Part shown: positions 1 through 11,000 of the stretch, in pieces | How the letters are laid out: every line of letters begins with the position of its first letter | How positions within the stretch are numbered: position 1 is the stretch's first letter | Assembly: GCA_013397455.1 (NCBI GenBank) | Contig: VYZB01000121.1 | Location: forward strand, 62,001 to 126,000 | Source of the DNA: Crotophaga sulcirostris | Lineage: Eukaryota; Chordata; Aves; Cuculiformes; Crotophagidae | Direction: 5' to 3' | DNA: 64,000 nucleotides | Translations under genes and position numbers: made by a program | Notes under the pieces: generated by a model | The model's input: only the letters and a program-made list of their open reading frames with translations | The model's database searches: none | Told to the model about the DNA's origin: nothing

Positions 1-2291
1 AAGAAGATATCACATAACAGAAGTGCTTTAAGGAAGCCCTGGGTCAATATTTCAAACATATATTTTTGAAAATATCTGATAAATAATTTATTTATCACTT
101 GCAAATTTGTTTCCAGAAAATGCATCTGGTGTAAATTAAGTTTTCTGAATGCATTTTGTAGCCATTAAGACTTGGCAATCAACTTCTTCTAACGTTAAAA
201 ATAAGTCTAAAAATGTGAGCTAAAAAGGATGCTGCCGTTCGAAACCAGCTGTGTGTCCCCAGTGGTGGATGCAGGTGGTCTGTGGCCCCCAAAGAGCTAG
301 TGGGGTGCAGGGACCACTCCACAGCCTCACCATGACTGGCCACACACACCAGCACCATTCTGCAGTGGGAAAAGAAAGAGGGAAAAAAGCAATGTAAACG
401 CTATCCCCCTTGCTCCCTGCATGGGTGATACGGAATATATTGAACTGCCTCTACCGCAATTTCCTGGCTGCCCTGTACATCAGCTGTTTTCCAAACTTGA
501 GAAGTGAGTGCAGGACAAATACACACACACACACACGTGCACATATCATCCCTTTTGTGTTAGCTGACTCTCACATTAGAGAATTTTAATGCGACTTTAG
601 AAGATGAAACACTGTCATACAGAAATAAAAGCGGTAAGAAGCGGCAGGCTGCAAATTCAGCATTCACGTTTAGTAACTTGAAGATCCTGTCATTAAATCT
701 TCCATTTTACTAGAATTTGCAGGCAAGTCTAAACCTGATTTTCAGCAGATATTAGCTTGGGGAAGCTATTACATTAATAACTGTGCACTGACATGCATGG
801 GTTTTTTACCAAGCTGAGCTGTAATGTCTTGCAGACATGTAGGGAAAACAGCGGATTTTTTAGGATCTGAGAAAGTACAAGTTGTAAACATAGTTCTGTA
901 AAAATGCCTTCCTCTCTGTTTCCCATTGGCTGTTTGTCAATTTGTTTTCTTCCCACACTTTCCCAGCACTTGGTGTATCTCTCCTTAAGCCAGCGATCCT
1001 AAGATGCACGAGGTCTGGACATTTCTCTGAGCTGCTCTTGCCCTGCTGCACAAACAAAGAGAAATAGAGAATACCAGCTAAAACACAAATGTCCTATATG
1101 CTGCCATACAACACAGCATCCATGCTTTTGCTTGCGATTTATCACTCTAGGGAAAACAAAAAAATCAAACTTACAAGTATTATAGAGGTAAAAATTAAAG
1201 AGGTACCTTTTTTTTTCTAAAGAGAAATGCTCTTTTGGGGCACATGTTTGTTTCCCTTTGAACCATAACCATCAATCGCACCAACCTCACAGACAGCCTG
1301 TATAAGCTATACAACTTACTGTAAATATTCAATATTGACTTTCTTATTTGGCTTTTCCCATGGGGAACAACTGATGTGGAGTTTGACTTGTCTACTGCCA
1401 TGTTATCGTACTCGTTATAGAAATATGAAAGGCTACGTTGAAAACACTGAGCTATCAGTCCCAATATTTCTCTATAATCTTCCTGGGCTGTGCTCTTGTA
1501 GGAGCAAGTATAATCCTTCATGTGGAGGTCCTCAGGAAAAGGTGTAGGCTAGCATGAGTGACAGTAGAGGAGATGTGCAGGTACTCTCCTTCCTTCTCAG
1601 AGGTCTCATGGCTTACTTGAACAAAGGAATTTGGGCAGAAAAGTGTGAAAACACAGCATTTCAGCTGCACCATGCATCGTTCTCTCTCTGACTCTGAAGA
1701 CACAGGATAGACACAGAGACTGCCTCCAGCTAGCATTGGTCCTAGTCCTAGCCTGAAAAGGCTCAGCTCAGCTACCGTGAGGTTTCGTCCTTAGAAGAGA
1801 GTTTAGATAGATAGCAAAAAAAACCCAAAGCTGTCTCCTGTGCAAGCCATTCGAGGTGTTTGTTTTTCGGCACATGGTACTTAGCAAGTTTGGCCATGTG
1901 TGCCCTGTTGTGTAAGAACATTTTTGGTGGGGGCCTCAAGCCTCCTAAGCTCTACTGAGACACCGAGTACAGCAAGGCTTCACGTGATGAACACTGATTA
2001 TCTGCACTAATGCACTAATATCTCACAGATATATTGTTTCTGGCTTTCTGCTGATTCTTTGTTAAAAATCCTTCTCAATAAGGGCCTTCAGATATGGAAG
2101 TTATGAAGAACAGGATGGAACCACCATGACACACCCCTGCCCACCTGGTTGCTAACAGGATTTGTAGGAGATTTGTACGTACCTTAAACTGTAGCAACAG
2201 TTTGCAAAGGCTGTAAAAAATTCCTCCCTTTTGCTGTCTGTTAAGACCGGTGGTAAAGACCATTTGGGGCAGAACTCAACTGTCAGCCAGC
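1..2291. other. Unique AT-rich non-coding DNA
   Basis: No gene or interspersed repeat is recognisable here. The open frames on both strands are all under about 110 codons, overlap each other and match no family I know. The only repeat of note is a short AC dinucleotide run at 521-536. This is consistent with bird intergenic or intronic DNA. A divergent old repeat could be missed by eye. Confidence 0.6.
521..536. repeat. (AC)n microsatellite
   Basis: Eight uninterrupted AC units, followed by GTGCACAT. It is short, and its only likely use is as a polymorphic marker. Confidence 0.9.
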
Positions 2292-2806
2292 AGTTATTGA
2301 GTCCTGTGTGCAGTACTGGGTCCCTCAGTCTGAGAAAGGTGTCAAGATACTGGAGTGTGTCCAGAGGAGGGCAACGAAGATGATGAAGGGTTTGGAGCAC
2401 AAGCCCTATGAGGAGCGACTGAGGGAGCTGGGGCTGTTTAGCCTGGAGAAGAGAAGGCTCAGGGGAGACCTTATTGCCCTCTGCAACTGCCTAAAAGGAG
2501 GTTGTAGTCAGGCAGGGGTTGGCCTCTTCTCTCAGGTGACCAGGGACAGAACTAGAGGACATGGACTCAAGCTTCGTCAGGGGAGGTTTAGGCTTGATAT
2601 TAGGAAAAAGTTCTTCCCTGAAAGGGTGATTGGCCACTGGAATGCGCTGCCCAGGGAGGTGGTGGAGTCGCCGTCCCTGGAGGTGTTTAAGAGGAGGTTG
2701 GATGAGGCACTCAGTGCCATGGTTTAGATGCTGGGTTGGGTTATAGATTGGACTCGATGATTTCAAAGGTCCTTGCAAACCTTGTGATACTGTGATACTG
2801 TGATAC
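2292..2806 (+). mobile_element. CR1 LINE retrotransposon, 5'-truncated, 3' end intact, TGTGATAC tail
   Basis: About 515 bp of the 3' end of a CR1 non-LTR retrotransposon. An open frame of 139 codons (2308-2727) matches the C-terminal end of CR1 ORF2, downstream of the reverse transcriptase active site. It includes the family hallmark [19 protein letters not shown] and a later block reading [20 protein letters not shown], and it ends at TAG (2725-2727). The 3' untranslated part carries the usual GGACTCGATGATTTCAAAGG stretch and ends in three perfect 8-bp TGTGATAC units (2783-2806). The 5' end is cut off near 2292, which is typical of incomplete target-primed reverse transcription. I see no target-site duplication, as is usual for CR1. 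The unbroken frame suggests a young copy. It has no promoter, endonuclease or RT core and so cannot move by itself. Confidence 0.95.
2783..2806 (+). repeat. CR1 3' terminal 8-bp repeat (TGTGATAC)x3
   Basis: Three exact copies of TGTGATAC form the 3' end of the CR1 copy. CR1 elements end in short 8-bp repeats instead of poly(A), and the element's reverse transcriptase is thought to recognise this tail. The unit differs from the ATTCTATG-type tail of other copies in this window, so it marks a separate subfamily. Confidence 0.9.
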
Positions 2807-5800
2807 CCACACTTTGGTTTTAGGTTTATCTATGTAGCCCATGGAGCAGCATGAAGGTAACGTGATGTGGCTGAAGCAGAGAGGGAGAGACACAGCACAG
2901 ACACCCTCCCCTCAGCTCCATAAATTAATTTATCAGGCTAGTCTCACACTGAAAAGCAAGTACTGCATTTATGTGTGTGTGCACTTCTGCTGATCAGCAT
3001 TGTAAAAGTTCATAATCTGGCAAGGCTGGTAATGATTAAAGCAAGTCTGGAACACTGCAGCCTGTTTGATAGGCTCTGACACACAGGCTGGTGCTATAGT
3101 CCTTACTCCTTACATGCAAGCCTCCCATTTTAAGTTGTATTTTCTTCAAGTAATAAGGAAGGAATGCAGGTCAATGTGGAACATCAAAAGGCCACTGCTC
3201 TCCCCAAGGGTGAGGAGAGAAAGAAAAAATGAAAATCACGTTTTTTTTTCCAGAAACTTTCAAGAAAAACAAAAGCTGCAGCTCTATTTTACAAAACACA
3301 CTTAAACAACCTAACACTGAATTATTCATGCCTGTTCTGAAACACAAGCTTTATAACCCTGAATTAATTGCCCTTGGTGGTGAGTATATCTAGTCTCATT
3401 GTAAATACTTTGCCAATTGAAATACAAACATGTTCCGCACAAAAAAAGATGTTAACACAAACAGTGTCATAAGCTTAATAATATCACCACCTCCTTCTTC
3501 CTAACCACTTTGGACTAAGTTTTACTTTTGAAAATCCAGGTAGAATGTCTAGATTTTCACTGATGTAGCTCAGACCAGAGTTTTTGCCACTGACCATATT
3601 TTTAGGGGCGAGATCACTTGCTCTGCCTGCTTGCAGACACAATCAAATTTTCCATTTGTCTTATCAGACTCCTTCTGCTTGTATTCTTCTGCAGATAATC
3701 AGAGCTGTCCATGGAAATGAGGTGTCCACAGAACCTTACATTTCAAGTGGTGGATGTATTAAAAAAATGAAACGCCCAACCCTCAAAACAAAAATAGATT
3801 GGAACTTTTCTGAAAAGCAAAACCCTGCCTCTTGCTGCAACAGAAACCAACGTTTTTGCAATGAATCTTTTCTTTTGCTTGTGTCCTCTGTCAGGTAAAA
3901 AATGCTTTCTAAATGCCTAAATCTCAAGTCCATTTGTCATAAATGGTTGCAGAGTTGAGTTGATTGTATTTTAAACCAAATCCTGTTGTTCAGTGTTGTC
4001 TGCTAATAAAGGAAAGTTTTTCCTCATAAGAAATACAGAATACTTCCTTTAAAAAAACCCAAACTCTTGTGCCCTGTTCCTTTAACTGGGCTTTTGAGAG
4101 ACACACACAAAATAAAATTTCATCTCTTCATAGAAGTCAGTGTAAGTGACATTTATCTAATGGTCTGAATCCTCAGCTGCACTGAGCTCCTGCTCAGCAC
4201 TTTTGATGTGGGTGGTGGGAGGAGAAGGGAGACTCATTCACTTCCAGGCTCCTCTGATCCCATGGCTGTCATTTAAGCTTTGGGGTCCTGCTGGCATCAA
4301 CAATCGTGTCTGGCAATCATGCGCAGCACTGCACAGTTCACTCCGGTCTTATCCTGGGTGGAGAGAAAGGAAGGGAATATTGGAAAACTGGAGTCAACTG
4401 AGGACCACCAAAGGCTTTCTTTGCTGGAGAGGGACCTTCAGCTGCACCATCAGCTCAAACCAGGACAGGGATCCTGTGCCTCAAATGTTTGACAGGCCTG
4501 TGTTAAGGCTTTGTTCTGTTGCTTAAAACTGGGATTTCAGTGGTGAAGGGGAGATGAGAACCGGGGGGTGGTTGCTATTCTACTCCGTTGGTTGGGACCA
4601 CTGAGGCACAGCCCTGCTCACTGTTGGTTCTTCCTTTCTCACAACCCCCTGGAGTAGCTTCCATGGCTGAACATTTGCCCTTCTGTGTCTAAAATAGCTA
4701 TAGGTTCAGTCTTGACTGTTGCTCCAGTTTTTTAGCATTTCCCATGACTGAAACCTGGAATGGGAAGGAAAGGCATGGTCCTGAGACGGTCTTGACATCT
4801 GCACGCCCAAACGTACCCTTTGCTTCTGTTGCACCTTGCTGTTGTATTTGCCCTCTCCTTATCAGACTCCTTCCTGCTTTCTGCAATAACTCAGATCTGA
4901 AGTGATGTGATCATTCATGACAGGTTTGGGCAAGGAAAATTAATTATGTCAATGGATGAAACCTAACTGACTTCAACAAGAGGCTCATGCAAAGTTTTCA
5001 TAGTCTCACCCCTGACACCTTCCTGGAAATACTGTGGAGAGGGCAGAAGCTGAGGGCAGGTGTGCATCCTAATCCACTTGTGCAATTTGGAAAGTGCAGC
5101 TTTAAGCCAATTTCTATTCGTTTACAGTTTCAGTTGGGTGGTGGTCTTGCTGCTTCTCTTCACTTTGTAAAGTAAAGCACTCTCCACATGCACTTGGTTC
5201 ACTGGCAGCCCAGGTCACCAGTTGAGCATCATGGTTATGCAAATGCTGGGGGGCATAGAGGAATGTGCCACGCCTCACAGGGATGTGAAAGGCATGCCAT
5301 GCTTTTCTTTTCTGGTTTTGGTTTGTTTTTTTTTTTTAGCTGTGACATACCATATCCTACATGGCAGGTGGCATGACACAGATGAGAAGCCAGAGTGAGA
5401 AATGGCTTTCCTTTCACTCTGAGGCATGACATATGCTGGGAGATGCTGTGAACCTTATTAAGGCTTTTATTATTGTGCTACTTAATGATTGGTATGTGTA
5501 TAAAATATCATTGTGTTTTACAGAGACACCCAAATGTTCAAAAGCAGCTAATGCTTTTGGACATGCAACTGGCAGCTGATTCCCCTTGTCTTTAAAAATC
5601 ACATAACTTCAAAATTTTTTTCAGAGGATATACAGCTAAAATCACTAGTGCCTTTGAAAAAGTCAGCTATTTTTTACTAGCTAGGTATTATGGCTCCCGC
5701 GCTTTAAAACTAAGGTTTTCATTCCTCAAAAAAAGTACTAGCAATTATCTTACAGAATATTTTCCTGGTAAAGGAAACCCACACTAGATGTGACAGCCAG

Positions 5801-6195
5801 GTGGACAGAAAAAACATGTAAACTCAGGGCCAGGCAATGATATAGTTAGAGGTCCAAAAGGAAGCAGAAATATAAGGTGGAACTTGCAGCCTCCATAGGG
5901 GTCAGAAAGATTTAGCAGTGTGCCTGAGTTGTGCACGCAGGGTAGGGTCAAGGCACTAAGAATAAAAACCACCACTGTGTATTTTAGTTGTAATTGCAAA
6001 CTTGATCTAAATTTTATGAAACAGTACCACAGCCAGGTTGTTCCTCGCATAAAAAAATGTAAATCTTTTCTCTCTCCATCTTGTGCAGATAAACAAAGCC
6101 ATTGCTTAAGACAAGATACTCATAATTACGGCTTCCCATATCCTATACATATAAGTTATCCTACACATATGGGCTACGGGTGTGAATAGGGAGTG
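2807..6195. other. Unique AT-rich non-coding DNA
   Basis: No recognisable gene. The stretch holds scattered short open frames on both strands and a small direct duplication at 6139-6173 (two units of about 18 bp, the first starting ATATCCTATACATATAAG). One segment at 3254-3380 has splice-like ends and an open frame, but it is well within chance. Confidence 0.55.
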
Positions 6196-6780
6196 ACAGA
6201 GGAAGCCACCATGCTCACACATCATCGAACTGCGTTATTTGATTTCTGCTGTCGCTGACTCCCCTAAACATTGTGCAACTAAAACGGTGGCTAAAGTGGC
6301 AAAAAACAGCGTAACAAAGCACAAGCCGTTAAACAAGCGCATTTTCCTCTTTTTTTTATTTTGCTGGCAATGCGATTCACCCAGAAGGGGGAGATATCAG
6401 CCCGCATGCTGCCACAGCGAGCATCCAGCCTGTATTTCAGCTCCTGCTCGAAATTTGTCTGACAGGGAGATTTCAACACAAACCATGCAATTTGGTGCTG
6501 GAGCATGCTGGACCTCATCTGCTTAAAAAGATGCACAGATATAGTCATCACACTTCATAATTTAATAAACTGCTAGAAAATTGCACACGTTTTCATTTTA
6601 GCAACTTAGGTCCCGCAACTAAACTCACGATGCTACAAAGACATTTGAATTTTTCACTAATATGTCATGAGCACTGCACCCATTGCAAATTAATGAGTCT
6701 CTGAATAGCACTGTGCATTTGTCATTTGAATTTATGCTAATGCGCTGAGGTCTCCTGATGATGTTGATAGTCCACAGCAG
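6196..6780. promoter_or_regulatory. Candidate conserved non-coding element (CpG-dense patch, homeodomain/POU-like sites)
   Basis: About eleven CpG dinucleotides fall within roughly 220 bp (6228-6450), far above the CpG-poor surroundings. The right part (6550-6745) is rich in TAAT-type homeodomain cores, for example TTGCAAATTAATGAG at 6683-6697 and the octamer-like ATGCTAAT at 6734-6741. Unmethylated or functionally constrained vertebrate enhancers often have this composition, with retained CpGs next to AT-rich factor sites. No coding frame here looks real. This is an inference from composition only, and the limits are approximate. It could also be unique DNA with a locally slow CpG decay rate. 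Confidence 0.3.
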
Positions 6781-8026
6781 CTGCTCAAACTATAGAATAT
6801 ACACGCATGTTCCTCCAGTTTTTATTCATCTTTCCTTGGATTTTTTTCGGATCTATCATTTGGGCTGCAGTCCTGCAGCTGGTTATTGATAGGGCTGCTA
6901 ATTCTCTTTGACTTTACACTACAGGCTTGACCCCCAACCCTGAGCAGAAGTAATGGACCAGTGTTGAGAGAATTATGTGCATCACACAGCAACAACCTCA
7001 GACCAGAGGGTCAAAACGAGTTCATTGAGAACCAATGGTATTTACAAAGAGTGTTGGCATGGTAACTGATAACTTTTTTTTTTTCCCAAATGAATTATAC
7101 CAAGTATAATTTATTTCAATAAGTCAGTCTGAGACTGTGACTGTACTCACATAAATTATATATCGCCGTGGATGGCGTTTGTTTTTTCTGCACCTACAAA
7201 GAAGTAAAGGTCTGTCATTTACCCTTCCCACCCAGAAGAGGAGAGTATGCAACAGTGAGAGTATGGTAGTGACTGCAAGATGCTGGCCAAAGGCTAGATG
7301 ACAACCTTTCCATCCAGAGTTCAGGCAGTGCCGTTGGGTAATGAAGAACAGTGTCAGACTGAATCCACATGGGGTCCTGTCAAAGAAATAAAGAATAAAT
7401 TGGGAGGGAAACTAGTAATAAAAGTTTCAAAATATTTATCCGTGAGCTGTTGTACATTGGAAGTTAGAATATTCCAGAGCAGACTACAGTCTTTACCAAC
7501 TTTAGCTCTAAACATGACAATTATAGTGCTGCTAATATACCCAGGAAACAATTATTTGAGCTGCCTAATCATTTTTAAATGACTCAGAAAAATCAGGCAC
7601 AGAGATGAAATGAGGAGCACAGAAACAGAAAATGCAGCTTGTTAACAGTCACTCCATTTTTTGTACTCTTCCAGGTTTCACAGGGCCAGGGAGGATTAGT
7701 AGTTTAATTTTGAAACATCTGGGAGCAACGATGCTGTACAATGTACTATGGCCTTTTGTTTGCAGCAGGTTCTTTTCAAGGGAACAAAGCTGTGTCACAT
7801 GAGGGAACTTGACTGAATTATCTGATAAATGTCAAAATTAGACAGATGCATTCTGCCGCCTCTTAAATACTATCAGGAAAGGGTTTTAAAAAATTAACCA
7901 ATTCATTTCTAATATCAGAGAGAAGCTCTGTAGCTGAACAATGACATATACAAAGGGAAAATAGAGTAGAATGACTCCATGGTCTTAAAGTAGCTCCGAG
8001 CAGAACTCTCAGGAGAGCTACTTAAT

Positions 8027-8040
8027 ATATATATATATAT
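8027..8040. repeat. (TA)n microsatellite
   Basis: Seven TA units in an AT-rich context. Confidence 0.85.
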
Positions 8041-11000
8041 GTCTATAAATTCTAGCACCCTTCCCAGGGTTAAAGGACCACTTTAGAGAAATGTGTTTCA
8101 GCAAGAAGCAGCAAATAGCTACTTTCCTATAGCACTGCAGTTTTCCCATCAAGGAGGGTAAAGACATTTTCACTGTTCTCAAAAAACTTTGAAATGTAAA
8201 CTTGTTCGATTGATGGCTCCTTCTGGTCCTGGCAGCCTTTTTGATAGCTGGTGCTCTTTCTGGAATACTTGTTAAAAATGTCTCTGTAGCAAAGATGTTG
8301 TGGGTTTTTTTTTTTCTTCCATGTGATTTTTTTTTAAAGTCAGTGCATGAGAGAGTGGAGATAGGCTCTTGTCTTCGATGCAGCAGACTGACAGGTGAAC
8401 ACCTACTCTCGCTGCCCTTGTACATTGTAATACTTTATGAGATTAGACTGCCTGAAAGCTGTTTTTTTCAGTCTAAACCTTAAATCCTCTTTGAACACAA
8501 CCACTCGTAGTGACTTCTGCTCAGGGAAAGTGGCCATGGCATTGCAGGCTGTGCTGGAGGCTGTGAGTGTGTCGGGGTCGGAGGAAGCTACGCAAACCAG
8601 CATCATTTGATGCCAGTGCCATATGAGCTCCTCCTCCCTTTGCAGCGCCTGAACTGGGAATGACCCCAACCTGAAAGATACCGTCTCAGGTTCTCCCCTC
8701 TGTCAGTGCCAATAGGATCCTAACTTCTGACATTTAACAGCAAATAAACCCCTCTTTTGATTTGGTGACTGCCCATCTGTATAAGGCATCCCAGCTTTCA
8801 GAAGGATCGTGCTTGTGTACTTGCTTTTCAAGCTAGCGCAGCTCTTAGTTTTGGAAACATTTTGCTTTGTGCATGTAAATTGTCTCCTCGAGGTTGTCAC
8901 ATATGCTTGTTTCTCATCTCTCATGCTACCTCCTCTGACCCTGCTAATTCCATCCTAGCAGTGTAATTGTAAAAGAAATCTTCCTGGTTGAAATAACAAG
9001 CAGTGTCACGGAAGTTTTCTGGAGTCACATCTTGATGCTAACCACCGTTCACAGATCTGGGGAGGATTAGACTTGCTCTGTGTGAAGAATTTTATAGGTA
9101 GAGGTAATAAAAAATAATGTCGCTTCCAGAAATAAATAACCTGAGGTAGACAGCCAGCTTTTTCCACTCCACTTTTCCTTTCACTGTGCTCAGTGTGGCT
9201 ATTAACTAGCAATCAACTTTATTAAAGATTATTCTTTTGTGTAATAGCTGAGGTTGTTTACCACATCAAAACACAGGAATCTGTGAGTGCCTCCTGGCAT
9301 GTTTTGTGGACCACATCTTGCCCTTCCTTCCCTCTGCACCACCCTCACCAACTCCTCTTTCTTAATTCTACAAAGGGACTTCTGCAAACTGTGCCACTCG
9401 GGCAGCAGACAGTGAATAATTCTGCACGCTGTGCTGGCACAGGAAGCTGCGGCAGAGCAAGTCATTGGTGTGATCCACATGGGCTACAAAGTGCTTCTGA
9501 AGGCAGGCAGCTAATCCTGATTCTATGCTGTGCTAGCCACAGCTCTTCATAAGTTATACAGCACACAGTATTGTCTCAAAGCTAAGAGGATATTGTGCTT
9601 CTCAAAAGTTTTTCAGCCCTCGTAGCCTAAAAACTCTTGCACCGGTTTTATTTCTGCATGTTTGTTGCTGGTTTCTTTCTTTTTATAAGGCAATATTTGG
9701 GTTTACTCTGTATCTATTTTAACTACAAGAAAGAGTTATCTGAACATCTTTCTAACATTTCAGATTTCTCTAATGACAGCTTATTCTTCTGCAAATGATC
9801 GTCTCAAAAAAAAAGCGTGAGGGTTGGGAGGCAGTAGTGCACATGGGCTTCACATCTTAAAGTTAGAAAGGTTATGAGGGAAAGGTTAATTTGAGTCAAA
9901 ACCTGGACATTCCAGAGCTCATATTCTCAGTGTCATTGGTCATCTGGGGAATTTTGAGTAGGATTCTTGGATAATGTGGGTCAACTTCGCCCTGTTGATA
10001 TCAAGGGGCTGATTTATAGGGATGGGTGACCTGTCTTTTTGTGAGATTTCCTGATGATTCCAGACAGAGACGGTGCCTGCGGGTGATTACCATCCCCATA
10101 TGCCCAGCCTGCACTTGATCTCAAGCCTCAGCATGTACTACAGAGGGCTCAAAACTATTCTGAAATCAAAGAATCTGAACATCATTAAAAAAATAACATT
10201 AGTTATATTGCTTCTTGTCCATGTTAGCAAAAAAGCCACGTTCAAAGCCATGTTCAAGGACACAGTTAAGAGATTTCAGTTGTTTCCAGCTGCCTGGACA
10301 CAGGGAGCATTCATTATCTGGTTAGCATACCACTGGCAGATAGAATTCAGGGCCAAGCTGGGAAGAACACCCGTCATCAGGAATGTAGGATAGGTGTTGG
10401 AGGGTGCAGGTTGGAGAATTTCACTGCGATCCTTACTCTCTGCATCTCTGACAGCTGCTCACAGCTTTTACCAACACATCGTCCTCCAAAGAACAAACCT
10501 AGGAGCTAGGTCACACACACAGAAGACCTTTGAAAGCATAAATTTGTCATTTTAGTAAAAAGTGCATGCTGGGAGTTGGCAATTTGAACTGGTTGGAGTG
10601 TGCTTATATTGTACCTTCTCGACAGACTGCCAGGCACCTCCCGAAGGCATGGTGATGAATTCCTTCTGGCCTTCTCAGCATCGCGATGTACTGGTGTACC
10701 TATAGGAAATTAAATACGTAGACAGGGAATAACGTTTAAGTATCCATATCCTCAAAGGGAATTGATCTCAAATTTGGCCCTTAGTCCTGAATATTAGAGG
10801 AATCCTCAGATGGCAAATTCTGGAATTGAGACAGTCCTGAACGAAACCTGGTGCTGTAAACACTAGGCATATCTCCGCTCTAAATTAAACATTTTCTCCA
10901 AAGCTATTTATTTAATTTTCTATATGCAGCATGCCCAGACACTGCGTGTGTTTTTGAAAGCAGATTCTTGCTTTTAAATTCCATATGTGGAAAGAATGTT

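Noticed and set aside
2308..2727. 139-codon open frame as a host gene
   Set aside because: It is the C-terminal end of CR1 ORF2, with the element's own stop codon and 3' tail just downstream. The similar frames at 43230-43583, 38518-38790, 48634-48870 and 54050-54241 have the same explanation.
3254..3380. 127-bp segment with a TTTTTTTTTCCAG acceptor and GTGAGT donor, open in one frame
   Set aside because: A 42-codon open stretch between common splice-like words is expected by chance in 64 kb. The peptide is not recognisable, and it has less acceptor/donor support than the 27.8 kb candidate.
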